A stretch of 50,388 nucleotides of DNA from an uncultured Sphingobacteriaceae bacterium (GTDB taxonomy: Bacteria > Bacteroidota > Bacteroidia > Sphingobacteriales > Sphingobacteriaceae). Position numbers and translations under genes: made by a program. The stretch spans positions 1 to 50,388 of the forward strand of contig CAMPKC010000032.1 of NCBI GenBank assembly GCA_946887045.1, written 5' to 3'. The notes under the pieces are model-generated. The model saw nothing but the letters and a program-made list of their open reading frames with translations. It had not been told where the DNA came from and did no database searches. Positions 7,662 through 16,015 of the stretch are shown one piece after another (position 1 is the first letter of the stretch; every line of letters begins with the position of its first letter).

Positions 7662-8973
7662 ATCTGTTTTAACAGTGATCGGCTTCGTGTTAGTGCTGTT
7701 TTTTAGCTGTAAGAATAAACCTGAGCAAAACGAAGCAAGTTCAGCGACGAAATATACATGCCCTATGCACCCACAAATTATTGCAGATAAACCGGGCACT
7801 TGTCCAATTTGTCACATGGATTTGGTACCGGTAAACGCATCAGTCTCGAATAGCTCTGCTGATACCAGTCTTGAAAGTTTAGTGAAGCCAACCAATCAAC
7901 TGGTGTTTTCCGAGATCAGAACAGTAAAACCTTCCGAAGGTGTGCGAACAGCAGACACTAAGATTCAAGGCGTTATAAATTACGACACAAATAATTGGAA
8001 CATTATTTCGAGCAGAGTAAGCGGCCGTGTAGAACAGTTATATGTGAAATATAACTATCAAAGAGTGAGTAAAGGACAAAAGCTTATGGATATTTATAGT
8101 CCTGACTTAGCGAACGCGCAGCAGGAACTGCTTTATCTCAAAAATAGCGGCGACAAAGCCCTTTTAGAAGCGGCAAAAAAGAAATTGCGCTTACTCGGGG
8201 CTTCGAATCAGCAGATTAATACGGTGCTCAGAACCGGCAAGCTGGACTATACCTTCTCTGTTTATAGTCCGTACTCTGGTTATGTATCCGAACAGACAAG
8301 TTCTGCAGCAGCATCAGGTACTGTATATAATTCCGGTACTGTTATCACAGAAGAAGGTTCCGGATCTTCAATGGGTGGAATGAGAGGGGGGACCAGCAGT
8401 CCTGTATCACAGCTTCCAGCGGTTGAAACAAATTCGCCTCTGCAACTCAGGGAAGGACAGTATGTTAATCAGGGCCAAAGGATATTCAACCTCATAAATG
8501 CCGGTTCGGTATGGGCGGAATTTTTTGCGGGAGCCGATCAGTTGAGCTATCTAAAACGTGGTACCCCTGTGCAGGTAACGGCACTTGACAACCGTGCACA
8601 AAGTTCTCTAACAAAAGTCAGCCTGGTTCAGCCCTATTATAGTGAAGGCAGTACGTTTTCACTGGTAAGGGCGAGAGTAAATAACTCCGGGCAGCGATGG
8701 AAGGTGGGCCAGTTGATTGAAGTAAAAACCGATGTCGACAGTAAATTCGGAACCTGGCTTCCGCGGACTTCGGTATTGCATTTGGGGGCAAGATATGTTG
8801 CTTTTACAAAAAGAGGAGGGAATTTTGTTCCTGTATATATAACTGTCGCCGAGCGTAGAGGCGACTGGGTGGATGTCGGTGATAGCTTGCCAAAAGATTC
8901 GGATGTTGCGGTAAATGCATGGTTTTTGGTAGATAGCGAGAGTTTTGTGAAGGTTGATAGTTTGGATAATTGA
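7639..8973 (+). CDS. cusB: CusB-like RND periplasmic adaptor with heavy-metal-binding domain (first copy)
   Basis: 444 residues. A lipoprotein signal ends at C24 (VLFFSC), so the adaptor is probably tethered in the periplasm. Residues about 39-65 form a heavy-metal-binding domain with the signature YTCPMHPQI...PGTCPICHMDLVP, whose Cys, Met and His residues suit Cu(I). The rest is a membrane-fusion adaptor: barrel-sandwich/lipoyl halves (GRVEQLYVKYNYQRVSKGQKLMDIYSPDL and SPYSGYVSEQ...LREGQYVNQGQRIFNL), an alpha-hairpin between, and a beta-barrel. A Gly/Ser/Met-rich insert (about 220-260, with SSMGGMRGG) interrupts the second lipoyl half and is unusual. The start overlaps the end of cusC by 23 bp. 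Confidence 0.9.
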   Translation: MKKALKGKSVLTVIGFVLVLFFSCKNKPEQNEASSATKYTCPMHPQIIADKPGTCPICHMDLVPVNASVSNSSADTSLESLVKPTNQLVFSEIRTVKPSEGVRTADTKIQGVINYDTNNWNIISSRVSGRVEQLYVKYNYQRVSKGQKLMDIYSPDLANAQQELLYLKNSGDKALLEAAKKKLRLLGASNQQINTVLRTGKLDYTFSVYSPYSGYVSEQTSSAAASGTVYNSGTVITEEGSGSSMGGMRGGTSSPVSQLPAVETNSPLQLREGQYVNQGQRIFNLINAGSVWAEFFAGADQLSYLKRGTPVQVTALDNRAQSSLTKVSLVQPYYSEGSTFSLVRARVNNSGQRWKVGQLIEVKTDVDSKFGTWLPRTSVLHLGARYVAFTKRGGNFVPVYITVAERRGDWVDVGDSLPKDSDVAVNAWFLVDSESFVKVDSLDN

Positions 8974-9078
8974 AGCACTTTGTTAATCAGTTTATTATTC
9001 TAATATGTCTTCTTCATCCGGAAGGAAAAGGAAGATATCTAAATTGAGGGATGAATTCTGTGAGAATAAAATAGAGAT

Positions 9079-10284
9079 ATGATGTTAAAAAAAACAAGTA
9101 TTTACACATTACTGTTCCTGTGCATAGCAATATTAATGCTTCCTGCCTGTAGTGGAAATCATTCAGAAGATCACAAGGAAATTAAGGATGAGGCAAAATA
9201 TACCTGTCCTATGCATCCTCAAATCGTGCAAAACGAACCAGGAACCTGTCCCATTTGCAAAATGGATTTAGTGCTGATGAAAGATACAGGAACAGAAGCT
9301 GCGCTTATGCTAAGTGACAGCCAGATCCAGTTAGCTAATATACTCACCATGCAGGTCGGGTCGTCGAGTTTCAGCACTTCGAAGGTCCTGAATGGTCGCC
9401 TTGTGACAAGCCCTTTGCAAACGGAAGTAATATCCAGCCGGAACGCGGGCAGAATTGAAAGGCTTTTTGTGAAAGAAACCGGTAGAAAAATAATAAAAGG
9501 CGAACCCCTGTTTCAAATCTACAGCGAGCAGCTACAGGTATTACAGCAAGATTATCTGCTGCAAATTAAGCAGGTGGCAGCTTTCCCTGGAGAAAAAATT
9601 TATCAGTCTTTAAAAGAGGCTGCCCGAAACAAATTAAAGCTTTTTGGATATTCTGATGCTCAGATCATGGCCTTAGCTAAACGAAACCAGGTATCGCCGC
9701 TTGTCACCGTGTACGCGTCGGCATCGGGTGTCGTTAATGAAATTAATGTATCGGAGGGACAGTACATATCCGAAGGTAGTCCGGTACTGCGCCTCGAGAG
9801 TTATGATCGTTTATGGGTCGAAGCCGATGTTTATCCTTCAGAAATCGATCAGGTCGCCCTTGGTTCGCAGCTAAAAATAGTTGTGAATGGTTTATCAGAT
9901 ATAGCCCAAAATACAAAAGTTGATTTTATCAGTCCCGCTTTAGATCCCTCAACTCAGCGTTTAACCATTCGCGCATCAATTGATAATTCAGCGGGCAAGT
10001 TTCAGCCTGGTATGCAGGCAAATGTATATTTATCAACCGGGAATGTATCAAATGTCGTTAGCTTGCCTCTCGAATCTGTTATTCGGGATGAAAACGGAGC
10101 TTATGTTTGGATAAAAACAGATAAAAATTCGTTTATGTATCGTAAGGTAATTGCCGGCGCAGAAGATGCAAATAAGATAATAATCACTTCCGGGATTTCC
10201 GGTGGTGAAGAATTAGTAACAAGAGGCGCTTACCTCTTGCACAGTGAATTGATTTTGAAACGCGGAACAAACTTTAAACAATAA
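9079..10284 (+). CDS. CusB-like RND periplasmic adaptor with heavy-metal-binding domain (second copy)
   Basis: 401 residues, a second adaptor of the same architecture: a lipoprotein signal with acylation at C24 (LMLPAC), a heavy-metal-binding domain at about 41-66 (YTCPMHPQIVQNEPGTCPICKMDLV), then lipoyl, alpha-hairpin and beta-barrel parts (GRIERLFVKETGRKIIKGEP, SASGVVNEINVSEGQYISEGSPVLRL). It lacks the Gly/Ser/Met insert of its neighbour. Two adaptors with one pump suggest heteromeric adaptor assembly or a metal-handoff role. There are 105 bp between the adaptors and 16 bp to the next gene. The ATG at 9082 is an alternative start one codon later. Confidence 0.88.
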   Translation: MMLKKTSIYTLLFLCIAILMLPACSGNHSEDHKEIKDEAKYTCPMHPQIVQNEPGTCPICKMDLVLMKDTGTEAALMLSDSQIQLANILTMQVGSSSFSTSKVLNGRLVTSPLQTEVISSRNAGRIERLFVKETGRKIIKGEPLFQIYSEQLQVLQQDYLLQIKQVAAFPGEKIYQSLKEAARNKLKLFGYSDAQIMALAKRNQVSPLVTVYASASGVVNEINVSEGQYISEGSPVLRLESYDRLWVEADVYPSEIDQVALGSQLKIVVNGLSDIAQNTKVDFISPALDPSTQRLTIRASIDNSAGKFQPGMQANVYLSTGNVSNVVSLPLESVIRDENGAYVWIKTDKNSFMYRKVIAGAEDANKIIITSGISGGEELVTRGAYLLHSELILKRGTNFKQ

Positions 10285-10300
10285 GTATAAATTAAGCAGT

Positions 10301-10846
10301 ATGAAAATGAACACAATTTTAATTAGCAGTTTAGCAGTGCTTTTTGCAGTGTCGACCGCATGTCAATCAGAAACACCCAACAAAACAGCTACAGAGCAGC
10401 ACGATGATCATGAGCAGGAAACTGCGGTGGCCGAAACCGGAAATCCCGAATTTAAGGATGAATCGTCAAATGCAGTCTATCAGCACTATATTCATCTAAA
10501 AACGGCCCTCGTTAATTCCGACGTCAAAGAAGCTCAGTCAGGTGCGGCTGCTTTAAAAACAGCGCTGAGTAATGTTGGCAACAAAAAAGGGGCAGATCTT
10601 GCTTCCAAAATTGCTGCTACGTCCGATCTTAAGCAGCAACGCAATGACTTTGATGCCTTGACTGCGGAGGTTGAAGGTGTTATTAAAAAAGCGGGCCTTA
10701 AATCGGGTAAGATCTATAAGCAATATTGCCCGATGGCAAAAAATGGAGATGGTGCCTACTGGCTCGCCAGCGAAAAGGAGATTAAAAATCCGTATTACGG
10801 CGATGATATGTTGAATTGCGGAGAAGTAAAAGAAGAGATAAAATAA
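10301..10846 (+). CDS. DUF3347-containing lipoprotein
   Basis: 181 residues, lipoprotein signal with acylation at C21 (AVSTAC), then a His/Asp/Glu-rich linker (EQHDDHEQE). A helical middle part (about 55-130) is followed by the typical C-terminal motif YKQYCPMAKNGDGAYWLASEKEIKNPYYG-like block, with C143, M145, M170 and C173 as possible metal ligands. DUF3347 proteins are frequently encoded with Bacteroidota copper pumps or fused to CusB-like adaptors, so a periplasmic copper chaperone role is likely by association. It is the last gene of the operon and is followed by a strong terminator. Confidence 0.85.
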   Translation: MKMNTILISSLAVLFAVSTACQSETPNKTATEQHDDHEQETAVAETGNPEFKDESSNAVYQHYIHLKTALVNSDVKEAQSGAAALKTALSNVGNKKGADLASKIAATSDLKQQRNDFDALTAEVEGVIKKAGLKSGKIYKQYCPMAKNGDGAYWLASEKEIKNPYYGDDMLNCGEVKEEIK

Positions 10847-10850
10847 GACC

Positions 10851-10886
10851 CCAAAAGCCCGGAATACTCAAATTCCGGGCTTTTGG
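10851..10886 (+). terminator. Terminator of the copper operon
   Basis: A perfect 15-bp inverted repeat, CCAAAAGCCCGGAAT (10851-10865) and ATTCCGGGCTTTTGG (10872-10886), with the loop ACTCAA. It starts 4 nt after the stop codon of the DUF3347 gene. The T-run is inside the 3' arm, so the site may act in both directions. Confidence 0.85.
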
Positions 10887-11013
10887 ATTCTAAGAATAAA
10901 GATTTACTGGCTGATAGCATTTTTGTAATTCCGTGAAAGATGGCATTGAACATAGTATCCACCCAATGGATTGGCAGTTGGTGAATTTTCTGACCTTAAA
11001 AAATCAAGTTATT

Positions 11014-11048
11014 TTTGATCGTCAACACAATGGTCGGCATATAATTTG
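11014..11048 (+). promoter_or_regulatory. Candidate promoter of the rhamnose operon
   Basis: TTTG at 11014-11017 and TATAATTTG at 11040-11048 resemble the Bacteroidota -33 and -7 elements, but the spacing (22 nt) and the -7 match are imperfect. It lies about 100 bp upstream of rhaT, in the only sizeable gap before the operon. Confidence 0.25.
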
Positions 11049-11148
11049 CGGCCTTAAAAGGGCTTAAACATGACAGTCCATGACAGATGTAAGCCCGTAC
11101 TTTTCTATTTTTAACGCCTATTAACTTTAAATAAATAAACCCCCGTAC

Positions 11149-12222
11149 ATGCAAGCAATATTAGGAGTTATTTTTCACTTCATTGGCGGATTCGCCTCAG
11201 GTAGTTTTTATATTCCTTACAAAAAGGTAAAAGGTTGGGCCTGGGAAAGTTACTGGATAGTGGGTGGGATATTTTCGTGGCTTATTGTACCTCCTTTAGC
11301 AGCATATTTAACAGTTCCGGGGTATTTTGATATCATTAAAAATACCGATGGCGGGATATTGGGACTTACGTATTTCTTTGGAATTTTATGGGGAATCGGT
11401 GGTTTAACGTATGGCTTGGGTGTCCGATATTTGGGTGTAGCTTTAGGTAGTTCAATTATATTAGGACTTTGTTCTGTTTTCGGAGCTCTGATCCCTTCAA
11501 TCTATTACGATTTCAACCCAAGTCCGGGGAAAGACACCTTCACCGACTTAATTACTTCAAGTTGGGGTCAAATGGTGCTTTTGGGGATTTTGGTATGTGT
11601 AATTGGTATTATCATCTGTGGTAAGGCGGGTTCTATGAAAGAAAAAGATCTTGCCGAAGAAAACAAAGCAAATAATATTGAGTTCAAAATCGGCTTAGGC
11701 TTATTTGTATCTATAGTATCGGGTATACTGAGTGCCTGCTTTGCTTTCGGTATCGATGCAGGAAAAGGTATGGCCGAAGTTGCAAACGGTGTATGGCAAG
11801 CGGCTAACCCTGGTCAGGGCAATTTCTTGTTTTCAAATAATGTAACTTATGTAGTTATACTCTGGGGAGGATTAACAACTAATTTAATCTGGTGTATGAT
11901 CTTAAACGCACGCAACAAGACGTTTTCAGATTATGGCAACTCCAAAGTCCCTCTTCTTAAAAATTATTTATTCTCAGCTCTGGCAGGTACAACATGGTTT
12001 CTCCAGTTTTTCTTCTACGGAATGGGGGAAAGCAAATTAGGTAACGGACCTAGTTCATGGATTTTGCACATGGCATTTATCATTCTTGTTGCCAATACCT
12101 GGGGTTTGGTTTTAAATGAATGGAAGGGTGTACGAAAAGGTACATTCACAACAGTAATAGTGGGAATACTTACAATCATCCTATCCATTGTGATAGTTGG
12201 TTATGGTAATTCCTTAAAATAG
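11149..12222 (+). CDS. rhaT: L-rhamnose/proton symporter
   Basis: 357 residues with ten or so hydrophobic segments, matching the RhaT family from start (AILGVIFHFIGGFASGSFYIPYKKVKGW) to end. Characteristic stretches include WGIGGLTYGLGVRYLGVALG, the central ACFAFGIDAGKGMAE and the late GTTWFLQFFFYGMGESKLG. Length is normal for the family (about 345 in E. coli). It would carry L-rhamnose across the inner membrane with a proton. It opens the rhamnose block and is 21 bp upstream of the aldolase/dehydrogenase gene. Confidence 0.93.
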   Translation: MQAILGVIFHFIGGFASGSFYIPYKKVKGWAWESYWIVGGIFSWLIVPPLAAYLTVPGYFDIIKNTDGGILGLTYFFGILWGIGGLTYGLGVRYLGVALGSSIILGLCSVFGALIPSIYYDFNPSPGKDTFTDLITSSWGQMVLLGILVCVIGIIICGKAGSMKEKDLAEENKANNIEFKIGLGLFVSIVSGILSACFAFGIDAGKGMAEVANGVWQAANPGQGNFLFSNNVTYVVILWGGLTTNLIWCMILNARNKTFSDYGNSKVPLLKNYLFSALAGTTWFLQFFFYGMGESKLGNGPSSWILHMAFIILVANTWGLVLNEWKGVRKGTFTTVIVGILTIILSIVIVGYGNSLK

Positions 12223-12243
12223 AAAAGTAAAAATTAAATTTAT

Positions 12244-14364
12244 ATGTCTGTCGAAACAACACGTTTTAAACACGTTAGCTACCTGTGGGATGACGCTAAA
12301 GCAGCCGAGCTTGCTGGTGATGAAGTAGGATTATTAATATACCGTTCCAATTTGTTAGGAGCTGATTTGCGTCTTACCAATTACGGAGGTGGAAATACTT
12401 CTTGTAAGGCAATGGCGAAAGATCCTTTAACGGGAGAAGAAACAGAGGTTATGTGGATTAAAGGTTCTGGTGGTGATATCGGGACTTTAAAACGCAGTGG
12501 ACTTGCAGCTTTGTATGTTGATCGTTTACGTAGCCTGAAAAATGTATATAGAGGTATTGATTACGAAGATGAGATGGTTGAATTATTCAATCATTGCATT
12601 TATGATCTTAGCTCAAAAGCTCCCTCTATTGATACTCCCTTACACGGCTTTTTACCATTTAAACACATTGACCACTTGCATCCGGATGCGGCAATCGCTA
12701 TCGCGGCAGCGAAAGATGGCAAGAAAATCACCGAAGAGTTATTTTCTGGAACCATTGGGTGGGTAGAATGGCAAAAACCAGGTTTTGATCTGGGTCTTCA
12801 GTTAAAGCAATGCCTTGACGAAAACCCGGGGATTCGTGGTATTATGCTAGGTTCTCACGGCTTATTCACGTGGGGAGATACAGCATACGAAAGTTACATG
12901 AATACCCTCGAGGTAATTGAGCGTTGCGCGCAATACCTTGAAGAAAACTTTGGAAAAAAAGGTCCGGTATTTGGCGGCGAAAAAATCCAGAGCTTAGATC
13001 CGGAAAATCGTAAAAAACAGGCCGCATCAATTGCACCTGTACTGCGTGGTTTCTGCTCAAGCGAAAGACACATGATCGGTCATTTTACCGATGATTCCCG
13101 TGTGCTTGAATTTATCAATTCGAATGATTTAGATAGATTGGCTCCCCTTGGAACCAGTTGTCCTGATCACTTCCTGCGTACTAAAATCAGTCCTTTGGTT
13201 TTGGATCTTACTCCGGATGCCGATCTGTCCGATGTTAGTGCCTTAAAAGAGAAATTAGCACCGGCTTTTGAAGCCTACCGGAAAATGTACACAGAGTATT
13301 ACGAAACCTGTAAACATCCAAATAGTCCGGCGATTCGCGACGCCAATCCAGTTATAATTTTATATCCGGGAGTTGGTATGTTTGCTTTCTCTAAAGACAA
13401 ACAAACTGCACGCGTTGCCGCAGAATTTTATACAAATGCTATTAATGTAATGAAAGGTGCAGAGGCAATCTCTGAGTACACTTCATTACCTCGCCAGGAA
13501 GCCTTCAATATTGAGTATTGGTTATTAGAAGAAGCGAAACTTCAGCGCATGCCGAAGCCAAAAGCTTTGTCCGGAAAAATTGCATTGATCACAGGTAGCG
13601 CGGGCGGTATCGGTAAAGCAATCGCAAAGAAATTTGTTGAAGAGGGCGCAGTCGTTGTTCTTAACGATATGAATGTTGAGCGTTTGGAAAGTGCGGGCGA
13701 AGATTTCAAAAACCAGTACGGAAAAGATTCTTACGCAACAGCTGTTCTTGATGTAACTAACAGCACCCAAATTAACGAAGCTTTAGATACAGCTGCTTTG
13801 GCATTTGGAGGAGTTGATATCGTTGTGAATAATGCCGGTTTATCAATTTCAAAGTCAATTGCCGATCACACCGAAAAGGATTGGGATTTGTTATATGATG
13901 TATTGGTTAAAGGCCAGTTTTTTGTAACTCAGGCTGCCGCTGCAACTATGCAAAAGCAAAACATTGGTGGCGATGTAATTAATATTGTAAGTAAAAATGC
14001 TTTGGTTAGTGGTCCGAATAACGCAGGTTACGGAAGTGCTAAAGCTGCTCAACTACATTTAAGCAGGTTGAATGCTGCCGAACTTGGTGCAGACAGAATT
14101 CGTGTAAACGTAGTAAATCCGGATGCTGTAATCAGTGATAGCAATATTTGGGCAGGTGGCTGGGCCGAAGGTCGTGCAAAGGCTTATGGAATTACTGTGG
14201 CAGAGTTGCCGGCGTATTATGCGAAGCGTACCCTGTTAAACGAAATCATATTGCCTGAAGATATTGCGAACGCTTGTTTCTCTTTCGCGGGAGGTCTTTT
14301 GAATAAGTCTACCGGAAACGTGTTAAACGTTGACGGTGGTGTAGCAATGGCTTTTGTGAGATAA
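12244..14364 (+). CDS. rhaEW: Bifunctional rhamnulose-1-phosphate aldolase / lactaldehyde dehydrogenase
   Basis: 706 residues in two parts. Residues about 25-400 are a class II aldolase/adducin-type domain with NYGGGNTS near the N-terminus, H134 in TPLHGF, H141/H144/H146 in KHIDHLHP, and H205 in LGSHG as candidate metal ligands. Residues about 440-706 are a short-chain dehydrogenase with the nucleotide motif TGSAGGIG (450-457), NNAG, and catalytic S583, Y596 and K600 (GYGSAK). This fusion is the RhaEW type: it cleaves rhamnulose-1-phosphate to DHAP and L-lactaldehyde, then oxidises the aldehyde to L-lactate. The lactate genes downstream fit that product exactly. Confidence 0.93.
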   Translation: MSVETTRFKHVSYLWDDAKAAELAGDEVGLLIYRSNLLGADLRLTNYGGGNTSCKAMAKDPLTGEETEVMWIKGSGGDIGTLKRSGLAALYVDRLRSLKNVYRGIDYEDEMVELFNHCIYDLSSKAPSIDTPLHGFLPFKHIDHLHPDAAIAIAAAKDGKKITEELFSGTIGWVEWQKPGFDLGLQLKQCLDENPGIRGIMLGSHGLFTWGDTAYESYMNTLEVIERCAQYLEENFGKKGPVFGGEKIQSLDPENRKKQAASIAPVLRGFCSSERHMIGHFTDDSRVLEFINSNDLDRLAPLGTSCPDHFLRTKISPLVLDLTPDADLSDVSALKEKLAPAFEAYRKMYTEYYETCKHPNSPAIRDANPVIILYPGVGMFAFSKDKQTARVAAEFYTNAINVMKGAEAISEYTSLPRQEAFNIEYWLLEEAKLQRMPKPKALSGKIALITGSAGGIGKAIAKKFVEEGAVVVLNDMNVERLESAGEDFKNQYGKDSYATAVLDVTNSTQINEALDTAALAFGGVDIVVNNAGLSISKSIADHTEKDWDLLYDVLVKGQFFVTQAAAATMQKQNIGGDVINIVSKNALVSGPNNAGYGSAKAAQLHLSRLNAAELGADRIRVNVVNPDAVISDSNIWAGGWAEGRAKAYGITVAELPAYYAKRTLLNEIILPEDIANACFSFAGGLLNKSTGNVLNVDGGVAMAFVR

Positions 14365-14370
14365 AAATAA

Positions 14371-14430
14371 TAAGTCAGAAAGTGTGTATTGTTGACGGGT
14401 TTGCTGATCCTGATCATGCTTTCTGACTTA
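14371..14430 (+). terminator. Long-loop inverted repeat after rhaEW
   Basis: TAAGTCAGAAAG (14371-14382) and CTTTCTGACTTA (14419-14430) are perfect inverse complements, 12 bp, separated by 36 nt and followed by CTTTAATTG. It starts 6 nt after the rhaEW stop. It may be a weak terminator or an mRNA-stabilising stem that sets relative expression of the downstream genes. A second smaller stem, GACTGAGACT (14458-14467) with AGTCTCGGAGTC (14476-14487), follows. Confidence 0.4.
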
Positions 14431-14583
14431 CTTTAATTGTACTTTGTGTCGGTTTTCGACTGAGACTTCAGATTCAGTCTCGGAGTCATTCCAGCCAACA
14501 TTAAGGTATTTTATAATGCAATTACTCAATTTTAAATCTGTCCTGGGGTTTTCCCGCCTTCCGGACTGAACAATAAAATAACC

Positions 14584-15858
14584 ATGAAACTCGAAAAATA
14601 TCAGATTGAGGAGCACAATAATAAAAATGCTCAGCAGCATAAGCGGAAATTTGAATTCTTAGCTCAAGACGTTCCCGGTGTTGAAGGAATTATCCAGAAG
14701 CTTATTAAGTTCCAGATTGCAATTCCTAGCTGGGCATTAGGTACCGGCGGAACACGTTTCGGAAGATTCTCTGGCGGCGGCGAGCCTCGCAACCTGGAAG
14801 AGAAAATGGAAGATATCGGTTTGTTGCATCAATTAAATCAGTCAAGTGGCGCAATATCTCTGCATATTCCGTGGGACATCCCAGAAAACGCCAATTCTAT
14901 CAAGGCTTTAGCAGCACAATATGGTTTAAAGTTCGATGCGGTGAATTCTAACACGTTTCAGGATCAACCCGGACAGCCTCACAGTTATAAATTCGGCTCT
15001 TTACAGCATGTTGATAAAGCTGTCCGTAAACAAGCCATTGAGCATAATATTGAAGTAATTCGTCAGGGTGTTGAATTAGGATCTGACTCCTTAACCGTTT
15101 GGTTAGCAGATGGATCCAGCTTCCCTGGACAGTTGAATTTCCGTAAGGCATTTAACAATACTTACGAAAGCTTACAAGAAATTTACGCTGCACTTCCGGA
15201 GAACTGGAAAGTGTTTGTTGAATATAAAGCATTCGAACCAAACTTCTATTCAATGACTGTAGGAGATTGGGGTCAATCATTACTATACGCTAACAAGTTG
15301 GGCCCTAAAGCCTATACCCTGGTAGATTTGGGTCATCACTTGCCTAATGTAAATATCGAACAAATTGTTTCTTTATTGCTTAACGAAGGTAAATTAGGTG
15401 GTTTCCACTTCAATGATTCTAAATACGGCGATGACGATCTAACTGCGGGCTGTATGAAACCTTATCAGTTGTTCTTGATTTTTAACGAACTGGTTGAAGG
15501 TATGGACGCTAAAGGAATCGATCATGCAACTGGTTTGGGCTGGATGATTGACGCATCTCACAATATCAAAGATCCACTGGAAGATTTATTGCAGTCTGTT
15601 GAAGCAATTATGATGGCTTATGCTCAGGCTCTTTTGGTAGATTCTAAAGCATTAGATGTTGCTCGTCAGGAAAATGATGTAGTACGATGCCAGGAGATTT
15701 TGCAAAACGCATTCCGTACAGATGTTAGATCGATCGTTGCCGAAGCAAGATTACGTTCAAACGCAGCTTTAAATCCGGTTCAGTTATACCGTGAATTAAA
15801 AGTTAGAGAAAGTCTTGTTGGCGAAAGAGGATTAAAAACCGTAGCAACAGGATTGTAA
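14584..15858 (+). CDS. rhaI: L-rhamnose isomerase (RhaI type)
   Basis: 424 residues, a TIM-barrel sugar isomerase of the RhaI type (Pseudomonas stutzeri/Streptomyces subtype), not the E. coli RhaA type. The metal ligands known in the P. stutzeri enzyme (E219, D254, H257, H281, D289, D291) have counterparts with a constant offset: E213 in VEYKAFEP, D248 and H251 in LVDLGHH, H275 in GGFHFND, D283 and D285 in YGDDD; D323 probably matches D327. It would convert L-rhamnose to L-rhamnulose. It is separated from rhaEW by 219 bp and from the kinase gene by a repeat-filled gap. Confidence 0.93.
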   Translation: MKLEKYQIEEHNNKNAQQHKRKFEFLAQDVPGVEGIIQKLIKFQIAIPSWALGTGGTRFGRFSGGGEPRNLEEKMEDIGLLHQLNQSSGAISLHIPWDIPENANSIKALAAQYGLKFDAVNSNTFQDQPGQPHSYKFGSLQHVDKAVRKQAIEHNIEVIRQGVELGSDSLTVWLADGSSFPGQLNFRKAFNNTYESLQEIYAALPENWKVFVEYKAFEPNFYSMTVGDWGQSLLYANKLGPKAYTLVDLGHHLPNVNIEQIVSLLLNEGKLGGFHFNDSKYGDDDLTAGCMKPYQLFLIFNELVEGMDAKGIDHATGLGWMIDASHNIKDPLEDLLQSVEAIMMAYAQALLVDSKALDVARQENDVVRCQEILQNAFRTDVRSIVAEARLRSNAALNPVQLYRELKVRESLVGERGLKTVATGL

Positions 15859-15867
15859 AATAGATTT

Positions 15868-16007
15868 GAGATATGAGATGTTAGATTTGAGACGCAACGT
15901 CTTTTTCTCTCTCATATCTCTTTAATATAATAGATTTAAGATTGTGACAGATGAAGTTTAGTGAAGCTCTCCCGTGTCTCATATCTCAAGTCTAACATCT
16001 CATATCT
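15868..16007. repeat. Intergenic inverted repeat between rhaI and the kinase gene
   Basis: Bases 15870-15892 (starting GATATGAGATG) and 15984-16006 (ending CATCTCATATC) are inverse complements with 22 of 23 positions matching. Extra partial copies of CTCATATCTC occur at 15921-15930 and 15978-15987. The stop of rhaI and the start of the kinase lie just outside. The pattern resembles dispersed ATGAGAT-type intergenic repeats of Bacteroidota; it can also fold as a large hairpin in the mRNA. Confidence 0.6.
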
Positions 16008-16015
16008 AATTAGCA

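Noticed and set aside
15868..16007. CRISPR-like array between rhaI and the kinase gene
   Set aside because: The repeats are inverted rather than direct, irregularly spaced, and there are no cas genes in the window.
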